Assembly: GCF_001612845.1 (NCBI RefSeq)
Contig: NZ_BDBF01000014.1
Coordinates: 106,220 to 170,219, forward strand
Length of the DNA stretch: 64,000 nt
Direction: 5' to 3'
Source: Nocardia elegans NBRC 108235
Lineage (GTDB): Bacteria > Actinomycetota > Actinomycetes > Mycobacteriales > Mycobacteriaceae
Notes under the pieces: model-generated
The model's input: only the letters and a program-made list of their open reading frames with translations
The model's database searches: none
Told to the model about the DNA's origin: nothing
Part shown: piece after piece, positions 53,114 through 61,423 of the stretch
Layout: each line of letters starts with the position of its first letter
Position numbering within the stretch: the first letter of the stretch is position 1
Made by a program: the position numbers and the translations under genes

Positions 53114-53659
53114 TCAGAACGGCGGTTCGTCGTCCATCTGGCCGCCTCCGAAGGAGCCGGCCGCGGGAGCGCTGCCCCACGGATCGTCGCCGGCGGAACC
53201 CTGTCCGCCGCGACTGCCACCGTTGGAGCCGCCGAAGCCCCCACCACTGCCGCCGGAATTGCCGCCGAAACCACCACCACCGCCGCCACCGCCGCGCGAG
53301 GTCTTGTTGACCTTCGCGGTCGCGTAGCGCAGGGAGGGACCGACCTCGTCGACCTCGAGTTCCACGACCGTGCGCTTCTCACCCTCGCGGGTTTCGTAGG
53401 AGCGCTGCTTGAGCCGTCCGCTCACGATCACGCGAGCGCCTCGGGTCAGACTCTCGGCGACATTCTCCGCGGCCTCACGCCAAATGTTGCAGCGCAGGAA
53501 CAGTGCCTCGCCGTCTTTCCATTCGTTGGCGTTGCGGTCGAACACCCGGGGAGTCGAGGCGACGGTGAAATTGGCCACCGCCGCGCCCGCGGGCGTGAAT
53601 CGAAGTTCCGGATCTGCCGTCAAATTGCCGATGACGGTGATTACGGTGTCGCCTGCCAT
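53114..53659 (-). CDS. ssb: single-stranded DNA-binding protein
   Basis: 181 residues. The OB-fold N-terminal domain begins [19 protein letters not shown] and contains the usual [15 protein letters not shown] Gly-rich flexible linker of ~45 residues is followed by the acidic tip MDDEPPF, which recruits repair and replication partners. It lies between rpsF and rpsR, the standard bacterial order. AGGAGG precedes the start. Confidence 0.96.
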   Translation of the reverse strand: MAGDTVITVIGNLTADPELRFTPAGAAVANFTVASTPRVFDRNANEWKDGEALFLRCNIWREAAENVAESLTRGARVIVSGRLKQRSYETREGEKRTVVELEVDEVGPSLRYATAKVNKTSRGGGGGGGGFGGNSGGSGGGFGGSNGGSRGGQGSAGDDPWGSAPAAGSFGGGQMDDEPPF

Positions 53660-53769
53660 GGTTCCTCCTGGTCTCCGGTGCGATCAGCTGTGCACTCGCC
53701 TGTTGCGCTAGAGCCTAAGGCCAGGCAACGACAAGTGCGGTTTGCTTTCCGACAGGTATGCCAGGGGTC

Positions 53770-54060
53770 TTACTTCTTGTCCTGCCGCAGCACCTTGGTG
53801 CGCAACACCGACTCGTTCAGGCCCAGCTGACGGTCGAGCTCGCTGACCGTGGCCGGCTCGGCGGTCAGGTCGACGACGGCGTAGATGCCCTCGGCGCGCT
53901 TCTCGATTTCGTAGGCCAGCCGGCGGCGGCCCCAGAGGTCGACCTTGTCGATCTTGCCGCCCTGCTGCGAGACCACACTGAGCATCTTGTCCAAGTTCGG
54001 ACCGACAGTGCGCTCGTCCAGGTTCGGATCGAGGATGACCATCACTTCGTAATGACGCAC
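53770..54060 (-). CDS. rpsF: 30S ribosomal protein S6
   Basis: 96 residues from GTG 54060. [15 protein letters not shown] at the N-terminus and [20 protein letters not shown] in the middle are diagnostic. AGGAGGTGAT lies 8 bases upstream. First gene of the cluster. A hairpin in its leader (54093-54111) may be part of an S6:S18 autoregulatory element. Confidence 0.96.
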   Translation of the reverse strand: MRHYEVMVILDPNLDERTVGPNLDKMLSVVSQQGGKIDKVDLWGRRRLAYEIEKRAEGIYAVVDLTAEPATVSELDRQLGLNESVLRTKVLRQDKK

Positions 54061-54092
54061 GGGAACCCATCACCTCCTGTGGACTGTGAACG

Positions 54093-54111
54093 GCCACGGA
54101 CTTTCCGTGGC
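54093..54111 (-). promoter_or_regulatory. hairpin in the rpsF leader
   Basis: Perfect 8-bp stem GCCACGGA / TCCGTGGC with a 3-base loop, about 15 bases before the Shine-Dalgarno of rpsF. Many bacteria regulate this operon by S6:S18 binding to a leader stem. I cannot confirm the conserved bulge, so this is a candidate only. Confidence 0.4.
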
Positions 54112-54320
54112 AGGAGGGGTCGTTGCGTCAGCAACCCGATAAGGCTACATGAACGGCCGGTCCGGGCCCGAATCCGGGGCACCGGGTGCGAAATGGGTCT
54201 CCTTCCCGGGGAATAACGCCGTTCGCGGGGTAGCCCACCTATCGTGGTGCATATGCCGATTCGACCCGCCGATCGTTGGGACCGCGGCGGCGGCGACGGC
54301 GTGGCCGCGGAGGTGGCCGC

Positions 54321-55691
54321 GTGGCCGATGCCGTAGTCCGGGCGCGCGCCGCCGGCCGGGTCGCGGCCGCGGCCGCTGTGCTGGCCTGCGCGGTGACGCT
54401 GATCTTCGCCTATCTCAACAAGGCCCGCTGCGCGGGCGCGCCGTTCGACGGCGACGGGCGAAGTCTGATCTTCGACCGCATCAAGGATGCCGAGGTCTGC
54501 TATTCCGACATCCAGTTCCTCTGGCTCGGCCGCGGCATCGACGAGCATCTGTTTCCGTACGTCGGCGGCGGCATCACCCCCGACGGCACGCTGACCGGCG
54601 GCGCCGTGGAATATCCGGTGCTCAGCGGGCTGCTGATGTGGCTCGGCGCGGCCGGGGTGCACGACGACGCCGGCTTCCTGCTGCATTCGGCCCTGCTGCT
54701 GGCGCCGTTCGCCCTGCTGACCGCCTGGATGCTGGGCCGGATGTCGGGAGCCGTCGCGCTGCTGTGGTCGGTGGGCCCGCCGCTGGTGCTCTACGCCTTC
54801 CACAACTGGGAACTCCCGGTGGTGTGCACGGCGGTCGGCGCGGTCTACGTGATGACGACGCTGACTCGATATTCGTTGCGCACCAGGGGAATTGCCGCGG
54901 CGGTCCTGCTGGGCATCGGGTTCTGCCTGAAGTTGTATCCGGGGATCTTCGTCCTGCCGCTGATGCTCCACATATTTCTCGGTGAGCCGGACCTCGGCGA
55001 GCCGCGGCCGGATCGCCCCCGCCGCGGCTACGACCCGGGCGGTGCGCTCGCGGCCGCGGGTGCGGCGATCGCGACGGTGGTGGCGATCAACCTGCCCTTC
55101 GCGCTGCTCGGCTACGACGGCTGGCGGGCCTCGTTCATCTTCCAGCAGATGCGCCAGGCCGATATCACCACCAACTCCGTCTGGTACTGGGGACTGCGGC
55201 CGATGTTCGCGCAGGGGCAGAGCGGGGAGGCGTCGTTCCAGGACGTCGTGGCGACGGCTTCGCCGATCCTGGTGGTCGTTTCGTTCGCGCTGGCTATCTG
55301 GTTGGGGTGGAAGCGTTTTCCCGCACTCGGTTACTACCCCTGGGTGGGTGTGAGCGCGGCGATGCTGTGTGGATTCCTGCTGTTCCACAAGGTCCACTCA
55401 CCGCAGTACACGCTGTGGATACTGCCGTTCTTCGTCCTGCTCGAGGTGCCGTGGGCGGCGATCGGTGCCTATCTGCTGGCCGATCTGGCGCTCGGCATCG
55501 GGGTCTTCCGCTACTTCCATGCCCTGGGCAGCGGGACGGGTGCGGACTTCTACGAGAAGCTCGTGCAGTTCGGGGTGTGGGGACGCGCGATACTGCTGGT
55601 GTTCTTCTTCTTCGCGTTCGTCCGCGCCCGCCCGCGCGGATACCGGCCGATGGTGTCGCCGGTAGCGCGCGAACTCGTTCCCGCGCGGTGA
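54321..55691 (+). CDS. GT87-family membrane glycosyltransferase (polyprenol-P-mannose-type)
   Basis: 456 residues with about 10 membrane helices. The first large loop holds KDAEVCYSDIQFLWLGRGID, the later part EYPVLSGLLMWLG, and KLYPGIFVLPL is typical of the GT87/DUF2029 group that transfers mannose or arabinose from polyprenyl phosphate in mycobacterial envelope synthesis. The start is GTG 54321 with GGAGGTG 6 bases upstream; a TTG at 54276 is in frame. It is divergent from rpsF. A paralogue lies at 59679. The stop is one base from the convergent CGNR gene. Confidence 0.8.
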   Translation: MADAVVRARAAGRVAAAAAVLACAVTLIFAYLNKARCAGAPFDGDGRSLIFDRIKDAEVCYSDIQFLWLGRGIDEHLFPYVGGGITPDGTLTGGAVEYPVLSGLLMWLGAAGVHDDAGFLLHSALLLAPFALLTAWMLGRMSGAVALLWSVGPPLVLYAFHNWELPVVCTAVGAVYVMTTLTRYSLRTRGIAAAVLLGIGFCLKLYPGIFVLPLMLHIFLGEPDLGEPRPDRPRRGYDPGGALAAAGAAIATVVAINLPFALLGYDGWRASFIFQQMRQADITTNSVWYWGLRPMFAQGQSGEASFQDVVATASPILVVVSFALAIWLGWKRFPALGYYPWVGVSAAMLCGFLLFHKVHSPQYTLWILPFFVLLEVPWAAIGAYLLADLALGIGVFRYFHALGSGTGADFYEKLVQFGVWGRAILLVFFFFAFVRARPRGYRPMVSPVARELVPAR

Positions 55692-55692
55692 C

Positions 55693-56241
55693 TTACGGCT
55701 TGCCGTGGCGAGCGCGGAACGACGCGCTCTTGGCGCGGTTGCCGCACAGCGTCATATCGCACCAGCGTCGCGAACCCGCGCGGGAGGTGTCGAGGTAGAG
55801 GCGTGTGCAGGTGTCGCGGCCGCACTGTTTGATCCGATCGCGATCGGGTCCGCCGAGGAGTTCGATCGCCTCGGTCGCGATCCGGGCGAGGGCGTGATCG
55901 CAATCGCCGCGCCGGGTCACGCCGGTGTCGGCACGCAGGGCGATCGAGGGTTTCGGCCCGTCGGCGATCCGATTCACCAGGACGCGGTCGGCATCGCGCC
56001 ACGGCTCGCCGACGCTCGTGGCCAGGGCCAGGCGGTACACCGCTTCGCGCAGTTCGACCGCCCGCGCGAGCGCGGCCGCGTCGCACTGTGCCGCGGAGTC
56101 CAGTAGTCCTGCCGCGATCAGCCATTCGTCGAGTGCGGCGGGAGCCGTCAGCAGATCGATGAAACCGGCGTTGCGCTCCTGGACCGTGCCGGCGAAATCC
56201 AGGGCCAGGTTGCCGCTGACGAAGGTGAACACCTTTCCCAT
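55693..56241 (-). CDS. ABATE/CGNR zinc-finger regulator
   Basis: 182 residues. The N-terminal ABATE domain begins SGNLALDFAGTVQERN. The C-terminus has the CGNR zinc finger with Cys in IKQCGRDTCTRLY and CDMTLCGNRAK. This family is thought to be stress-linked transcriptional regulators in actinobacteria. It is divergent from the EamA transporter over 75 bases containing several GGTTA-type repeats, so it probably controls that gene and itself. Confidence 0.85.
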   Translation of the reverse strand: MGKVFTFVSGNLALDFAGTVQERNAGFIDLLTAPAALDEWLIAAGLLDSAAQCDAAALARAVELREAVYRLALATSVGEPWRDADRVLVNRIADGPKPSIALRADTGVTRRGDCDHALARIATEAIELLGGPDRDRIKQCGRDTCTRLYLDTSRAGSRRWCDMTLCGNRAKSASFRARHGKP

Positions 56242-56242
56242 A

Positions 56243-56304
56243 GTAACCCCCTTGACAGGTTAGTTGCACCGATGTCAGGGTTGATAACCAGTTGAAGCGG
56301 TTAC
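56243..56304. promoter_or_regulatory. divergent CGNR/EamA control region
   Basis: Contains an inverted pair GTAACC (56243) / GGTTAC (56299), the small palindrome GGTT-GAT-AACC (56279-56289) and a TTGACA at about 56252. The repeated GGTTA half-sites suggest binding of the CGNR protein. Confidence 0.4.
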
Positions 56305-56316
56305 TTGGGAGGTGTC

Positions 56317-57261
56317 GTGCGGAACCGACTGATGGAGACGGCCGCGCCCGCGGCCTTCGTCGTGATGTGGAGTAGCGCGTTCATCGCCGGCATCATCGGC
56401 GTCGGCGCGGCGCCGCCGATGGTGGTGCTGTTCGCACGCTTCGCCTTCGCCGGGGTGGCCTTGGCTGCGTATGCCGTTGCCGTGCGGGCGTCATGGCCGC
56501 GTGGCCGGGAACTCCTGCATGTCGCCGTCGCCGGCTTGCTCATGCAAATGGTGCAGTTCGGGGCCTTCTACACGGCCATGGCCGATCATGTCTCCGCGGC
56601 GGTGATTTCCCTGGTACAGGGGTTGAATCCGGTGGTGATCGCACTGTTCGCCGGGACCGTGCTCGGGGAGTCGGTCACCGTGCGGCAATGGATCGGATTC
56701 GGTGTCGGCGGCATCGGTGTCGGACTGGCCGTCTTCGATCAATCCCACTTCTCCGCAACGGGTTTGGTGCTGTGCGTGGTCGGCCTGCTGGGACTGAGTC
56801 TCGGCACGGTCTATCAGAAGCGTTTCGTGCCGCAGGTCGACCCTCGCACCAATACCGCTGTGCACGTTCTGGTCAGCGCGCCGGTGGCCGGAATCTTCAT
56901 GCTCGCGAGCGGCAGTACCCATATCGCCGATCCCCTTCGGTTCGCCGGCTCGCTGGTGTGGATGGTGGCGATCAACGCCGTCGCGTGCTTCCTGTTGCTG
57001 AATGCCATGCTGCGGCGCTGGGACGCCACGCGTGTCGGCAAGCTGTTCTTCGTCACCCCGCTGGTCACGGCGGTGCTGGCCTGGCTGCTGATCGCACAAC
57101 CGTTGCGCCCGTTGACGATTGCTGGCCTCGGCGTCGGCCTGATCGGGATGGTGCTGGCCTCGCTGCGGTCCGGAACCCGGCGGGATGCCGCGTCGGTCGG
57201 GGAGCCGACATCGCCGGTACCCGGCGGTGTCCGGGAGCATCGGGCGGGCGTGGCCGCCTGA
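56317..57261 (+). CDS. EamA/DMT-family transporter
   Basis: 314 residues with ten membrane helices in two EamA repeats (first ~10-140, second ~145-285). Typical pieces are FVVMWSSAFIAGIIG, ISLVQGLNPVVIALFAG and GKLFFVTPLVTAVLAWLL. GTG 56317 has GGGAGGTG immediately upstream. Probably exports a small metabolite or drug. Regulation by the divergent CGNR gene is likely. The last 20 residues are hydrophilic. Confidence 0.88.
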   Translation: MRNRLMETAAPAAFVVMWSSAFIAGIIGVGAAPPMVVLFARFAFAGVALAAYAVAVRASWPRGRELLHVAVAGLLMQMVQFGAFYTAMADHVSAAVISLVQGLNPVVIALFAGTVLGESVTVRQWIGFGVGGIGVGLAVFDQSHFSATGLVLCVVGLLGLSLGTVYQKRFVPQVDPRTNTAVHVLVSAPVAGIFMLASGSTHIADPLRFAGSLVWMVAINAVACFLLLNAMLRRWDATRVGKLFFVTPLVTAVLAWLLIAQPLRPLTIAGLGVGLIGMVLASLRSGTRRDAASVGEPTSPVPGGVREHRAGVAA

Positions 57262-57285
57262 CGTGCGGGCGCGCCCGATCGGGCG

Positions 57286-57651
57286 TTACTGCGGCTCGCC
57301 CTGCGCCGCGCTGATCACGCCGTCGAGCACGTCGCGGGTGCGGACCAAATCCTTGATGCACGCGTCGATGCGCTTGCGTTCGGCGGCAAGGGTTTCCGTG
57401 AGCCACGGTGTCGCGGTCGCCGCGGGTGTGCCGTCGGTGTCGTTGATGCACGGGAGCAGTTCGGCGATGGTGCGGCTGTGCAGTCCCGCGGCGAACATCT
57501 CCTGAATACGAACGACACGGTCCACCGCCTGCTCAGGGTATTCGCGCTGACCGCCGGAGGTCCGGGTCGAGGCGAGCAGACCCTGGCTCTCGTAGTACCG
57601 CAACGACCGCACGCTGACGCCCGTGCGTCGTGCCAGTTCACCGATGCGCAC
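57286..57651 (-). CDS. MerR-family regulator
   Basis: 121 residues. The HTH is at the N-terminus (RIGELARRTGVSVRSLRYYESQGLL), followed by REYPEQAVDRVVRIQ and a helical dimerisation region. GTG 57651 has AGGAG 7 bases upstream, which removes a long unconserved N-terminus. Divergent from the OYE gene, with a 20-base dyad between the two starts. Stop is next to a 14-base perfect palindrome (CGCCCGATCGGGCG, 57272-57285). Confidence 0.88.
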   Translation of the reverse strand: MRIGELARRTGVSVRSLRYYESQGLLASTRTSGGQREYPEQAVDRVVRIQEMFAAGLHSRTIAELLPCINDTDGTPAATATPWLTETLAAERKRIDACIKDLVRTRDVLDGVISAAQGEPQ

Positions 57652-57665
57652 CGGTTTCTCCTTGC

Positions 57666-57685
57666 ACCTCACATTGATGTCAGGT
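57666..57685. promoter_or_regulatory. MerR-type operator in the OYE promoter
   Basis: ACCTCACATTGATGTCAGGT is a 20-base imperfect palindrome. It lies between a TTGCAC (57662) and a TACGGT (57688) that are 20 bases apart, the long spacing that MerR proteins correct when they activate. Confidence 0.6.
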
Positions 57686-57699
57686 TCTACGGTACGCGC

Positions 57700-58788
57700 A
57701 TGCTGTTGCTGACCGACTATCACGCACACCACCTGCATCTGCCCAATCGCGTCGTGATGGCGCCGATGACTCGGCTGCGCTCCCGTCCCGACGGTTCACC
57801 CACCGCCGATGTGGCGACCTACTACGCCCAGCGTGCGGAGGCCGGACTCATTGTCACCGAGGGCATCTGGCCGCATTCCAGCGGGCAGAGCGAGGCGTGG
57901 GTGCCGGGCCTGGCCACCGAGACGCACATCGCCGAATGGCGCCGGGTCACCGAGGCCGTCCACGGCGCGGGCGGCAGGATCTTCGCCCAGCTCATGCACG
58001 GTGGCCGGTGGGGCCATCCGCTCGCCCGGATCGACGGCACCCTGCCGGCCGGTCCGTCCGCGGTGCCGGCATCCGATCCGGTCCACCTGCTCGACGGCGG
58101 GAAGGCCCCGGCGCCGCATCCTCGTGCCATGACCCGCGCCGAGATCGCACAGGCCGTCCAGCATTACGCCGATGCCGCCGCCAACGCGCTCGCGGCCGGA
58201 TTCGACGGTGTCGAAATCCACGGGGCGAACAGTTATCTCGTTCATCAGTTCCTGGCCGACAACACCAATCTGCGCACCGACGAATACGGCGGCACGATCT
58301 CCAATCGCATGCGATTCGCACTCGAGGTCACCGATGCCGTTGCCGCGGTGGCGGGTTCGCATCGAGTCGGGATCCGGCTGTCCCCGGGTAATCCGCAGTT
58401 CGGGATGCGCGAGGCCGATCCGGCGCCGCTCTATCGCGCCCTGGTGGGTGAACTCGCCGGGCGAGATCTCGCCTATCTGCACCTCACCGACAACGACGAC
58501 TATCCGGCGCTCGACGATCTGCGCCCGCGCTGGAACGGCACACTCCTCGCCAATGTCGGCGAGAACCGCGCGCCGACCACACCGGCGGCGGCCGAGCGGG
58601 TACTCGCCGAGGGCCGAGCGGATCTGGTGTCCTTCGGGCGCGCCTTCATCGCCAACCCCGATCTCGTGTCGCGGATTCGGCACGGGCGAGCGCCGGCACC
58701 GGTGCGCGAGGACGGTCTCTACGGCCGGGGACCGATCGGATACACGGACTACCCGTCCTGGACCGACCGCGACGAACGGGTCGCTTGA
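57700..58788 (+). CDS. NADH:flavin oxidoreductase, old yellow enzyme family
   Basis: 362 residues. FMN and substrate motifs are PNRVVMAPMTRLRS, FAQLMHGGR, VEIHGANSYLVHQFL (His/Asn pair that binds the ring oxygen) and NLRTDEYGGTISNR. Enzymes of this family reduce enones, nitro compounds or nitrate esters with NAD(P)H. Starts at ATG 57700 and is controlled, by layout, by the divergent MerR gene. Probably a detoxification gene responding to electrophiles. Confidence 0.9.
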   Translation: MLLLTDYHAHHLHLPNRVVMAPMTRLRSRPDGSPTADVATYYAQRAEAGLIVTEGIWPHSSGQSEAWVPGLATETHIAEWRRVTEAVHGAGGRIFAQLMHGGRWGHPLARIDGTLPAGPSAVPASDPVHLLDGGKAPAPHPRAMTRAEIAQAVQHYADAAANALAAGFDGVEIHGANSYLVHQFLADNTNLRTDEYGGTISNRMRFALEVTDAVAAVAGSHRVGIRLSPGNPQFGMREADPAPLYRALVGELAGRDLAYLHLTDNDDYPALDDLRPRWNGTLLANVGENRAPTTPAAAERVLAEGRADLVSFGRAFIANPDLVSRIRHGRAPAPVREDGLYGRGPIGYTDYPSWTDRDERVA

Positions 58789-58929
58789 AGGGCAATCACA
58801 GCGCCGATGACCGCCCCGTTCGCATGCCGTCGGCTCGCTCATCTCGGGCTTCGTGGCATGCGTTGCGACGGGCATCGGCGTGTTCCATTGTCACAGAACC
58901 GCACCCGGTTCGGTGCCGGGGTTCCGGGA

Positions 58930-59682
58930 TTACTGCCAGCGTGCCAGCAACCGGTTCGCCTCGGTGCTCAGTGCGCGTTGCAGGAAAGGCCCGAAACTGA
59001 CTCGGGCAACACCCAATTCGGCGAACCAGGCTCGATCGCCCTGATCCGGCAGACCGATGGCGTTGACGGGCAACGGAAGTTCGGCACAGAGCCGGCGCAA
59101 GATCTCCGGATCACGCTGGCCCACCGGATACAGCACGTCGGCACCCGCATCGGCCGCCAGCCGCATCCGCTCCAGCACCCGCTCCACGCGATCCGGGGTG
59201 TTCTGGTCCTCGCGCAGGAACAGATCGGTGCGGGCGTTGACCACCACGTGCACACCGGCGGCATCGGCCGCCTGCCGCAGTCCGGCAACGAAGTCGGCGT
59301 GCTCGCTCGGCTCGCGCAGGCGGCCACCCTCGCTGTGCACCGAATCCTCGATGTTGAGGCCGACCGCGCCCGCCTCCAGCAGTCCGTCGATCAGTTGTGC
59401 GGGCTTCAGGCCGTAGCCGGATTCGATATCGACCGAGACGGGAATGTCCACCGCCGCGGTGATCTCGCGAACCCGGGCCATCGACTCGGGATAGGTCATC
59501 CCCTCCTGATCCGATTTGCCCAGCGAATCCGCCAGCGGATGGCTGCCGACGGTCAATGCGGCGAAACCGGCCGCCTGCACCAGATTCGCCGACCACGCGT
59601 CCCAGACGGTCGGCAGAATCGCCGGGGCGCCGGGGCGGTGCAACTCGAGGAAGGTGGTCGCCTGCTCGCTCAATGCGGTCAT
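58930..59682 (-). CDS. isocitrate lyase/PEP mutase superfamily protein
   Basis: 250 residues from ATG 59682, which overlaps the GT87 stop as ATGA. A second ATG at 59700 would add 6 residues. TIM-barrel motifs are VGSHPLADSLG, PVSVDIESGYG and GLNIEDSVHSEGG (metal-binding Glu/Asp). VVNARTDLFLRE and VLYPVGQRD complete the fold. Family members include PEP mutase, carboxyvinyl-carboxyphosphonate mutase and 2-methylisocitrate lyase; the short form here leaves the reaction open. Third gene of the ponA1-GT87-mutase operon. Confidence 0.82.
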   Translation of the reverse strand: MTALSEQATTFLELHRPGAPAILPTVWDAWSANLVQAAGFAALTVGSHPLADSLGKSDQEGMTYPESMARVREITAAVDIPVSVDIESGYGLKPAQLIDGLLEAGAVGLNIEDSVHSEGGRLREPSEHADFVAGLRQAADAAGVHVVVNARTDLFLREDQNTPDRVERVLERMRLAADAGADVLYPVGQRDPEILRRLCAELPLPVNAIGLPDQGDRAWFAELGVARVSFGPFLQRALSTEANRLLARWQ

Positions 59683-61412
59683 GTGTCGATCCTGGCCCAT
59701 GAGCGGGTGTTCGCGCCAGAGGCCGGATACGGCGCCTTGGGTTGCAGGGCCGACGGCAACCACGGCAGCGCCGGGTCCTGCGCGCGGTCCAGAATTCCGC
59801 CCACCGGATCGTCGGCGCCGTCGCTTCGCACGAGGTCCAGGTCGGGCCGGTAGATCTGGCGGACCACCAACGCGCACAGGCCCACGACCGCGAGGTCGCG
59901 GATCAGGACCGCGCTGGTGAACCACTGTTCGGGGACGCCCTTGTCCTCGGTGCCGAGGTAGTAGTACATGCGTGGGAACCACACCAGCGCGTCGATCGTC
60001 ATCCATGCCAGCAGGATTCGCCGGTGCGGCAGTGCCAGCACCGCCAGCGGCACCAGCCACAGTGAATACTGCGGACTCCACACCTTGTTGGTCAGCAGGA
60101 ACGCCGCCACGACCAGGAAGGCCAGCTGTGCGACCCGGGGCCGGCGGGCGGCGGTCAGCGCGATGTAGCCGATCACCGCGCAGGCGGCCGCGAACAACAG
60201 CAGCGATACCAGATTCAGTGCGGTCGGAGTGTCGGAGGAGGCGAGTGGTCCGTCGAACCCCTGCCAGCCGGTGAAGGAGGTGACCACGTTGTAGAGCGAG
60301 TCAGGATCGGCATGGCGTTCACTGTTGAGCCGGAAGAATTCCCACCAGCCCTCGGTGAACGGCACGGCGATGGGCAGATTCACCGCCAGCCAGGCCAGCA
60401 CCGCCGACACCACCGTCACCAGCGCCGCGCGCAGTGGGCTGATCCGCGCCCCGGCCAGATAGTCGCGCAGCGCGCCGATCACGTTGTTGCCGTTGCGCCG
60501 CAGCTGTTCTCGCAGGCCCGGCAAGCGGTCGCGGCCGTCGACGCGCAGGCACAGCACCACGATCGGGCCCAGCAGCAACAGCGGATACAGCTTGGCCGCA
60601 CCGCCCAGCCCGAGCAGTATCCCGGCCAGGACCGGTCGCCGCCTGGCCCACGCCAGCAGGCCCGTGGCCGCGAAAGCCGTTGCCAGGGCGTCGAAATTGG
60701 TGAAGATGTGCACGAGCACCAGCGGTGAGAGGGCGACCAGTGCGGCATCCCAGATGCGGCGGCCCGAGAGCATCGCCGACGCCCACACCGTCACCAGCCA
60801 GGCCAGTGCCAGTCCCACGGCGACGACGTTGAAATACACCACCACCGACAGCGCCTTCGGCAACGGCAGCGACATCCAGATGTTGGCGACCTCCATCGCC
60901 AGGTACTGGTAGAGGCCCGACAGCACCGGATACTCCATGTACCGGGTCTGCAGCTTGCCGTCGGGACCGACCTCGGTCCACTTCTTCTTGTAGGGGAACG
61001 CGCCCTCGTCGAGATGTTCGGCGCCGTAGAGCGGCACCGTATCCGAGTAGCACATGGCCACGTACTGGCGGCCGTTGTTCCAGTCGAGGGTGAGATGGCC
61101 CTCCGAGGTGGTCGTCTGCTGGATGCAGCCGGCCTTACCGGCCCAGCCGAAGGCGAGGAACACCACCGCGAAGGCCAGCAGGATGCGCAGCGGAGTCCAG
61201 AAGCGGGCCCGGCCGATCAGGGCGTGGTCGCCGACCGGGCCCCCGATCGTGCTGCTCAACTGCGCGGTCATCGAATCGGTGCGGCTGGGTTTGTCCCGGC
61301 GGACCGCCGACCTCCGATCCGCCGCGAGGGGCGCCGCGGAAACGAAACCGGTGGCGGTCTCGACACCTTCGTCACCGAACGTCGAGGCCGCCACCGGCTG
61401 TTGTTCACTCAC
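59679..61412 (-). CDS. GT87-family membrane glycosyltransferase (Rv0051-like)
   Basis: 577 residues with about 12 membrane helices. A 60-residue charged N-terminus is followed by the first helix and a large extracytoplasmic loop (CYSDTVPLYGAEHLDEGAFPY, EYPVLSGLYQYLA). KLYPLLLLGPIVV and NKVWSPQYSLWLVPLA are shared with the paralogue at 54321. In M. tuberculosis the same position after ponA1 holds Rv0051. The start is a GTG; an ATG 47 codons later is possible. It is 11 bases from ponA1 and overlaps the downstream gene by ATGA. Confidence 0.82.
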   Translation of the reverse strand: MSEQQPVAASTFGDEGVETATGFVSAAPLAADRRSAVRRDKPSRTDSMTAQLSSTIGGPVGDHALIGRARFWTPLRILLAFAVVFLAFGWAGKAGCIQQTTTSEGHLTLDWNNGRQYVAMCYSDTVPLYGAEHLDEGAFPYKKKWTEVGPDGKLQTRYMEYPVLSGLYQYLAMEVANIWMSLPLPKALSVVVYFNVVAVGLALAWLVTVWASAMLSGRRIWDAALVALSPLVLVHIFTNFDALATAFAATGLLAWARRRPVLAGILLGLGGAAKLYPLLLLGPIVVLCLRVDGRDRLPGLREQLRRNGNNVIGALRDYLAGARISPLRAALVTVVSAVLAWLAVNLPIAVPFTEGWWEFFRLNSERHADPDSLYNVVTSFTGWQGFDGPLASSDTPTALNLVSLLLFAAACAVIGYIALTAARRPRVAQLAFLVVAAFLLTNKVWSPQYSLWLVPLAVLALPHRRILLAWMTIDALVWFPRMYYYLGTEDKGVPEQWFTSAVLIRDLAVVGLCALVVRQIYRPDLDLVRSDGADDPVGGILDRAQDPALPWLPSALQPKAPYPASGANTRSWARIDT

Positions 61413-61423
61413 GCCACCCGAGG

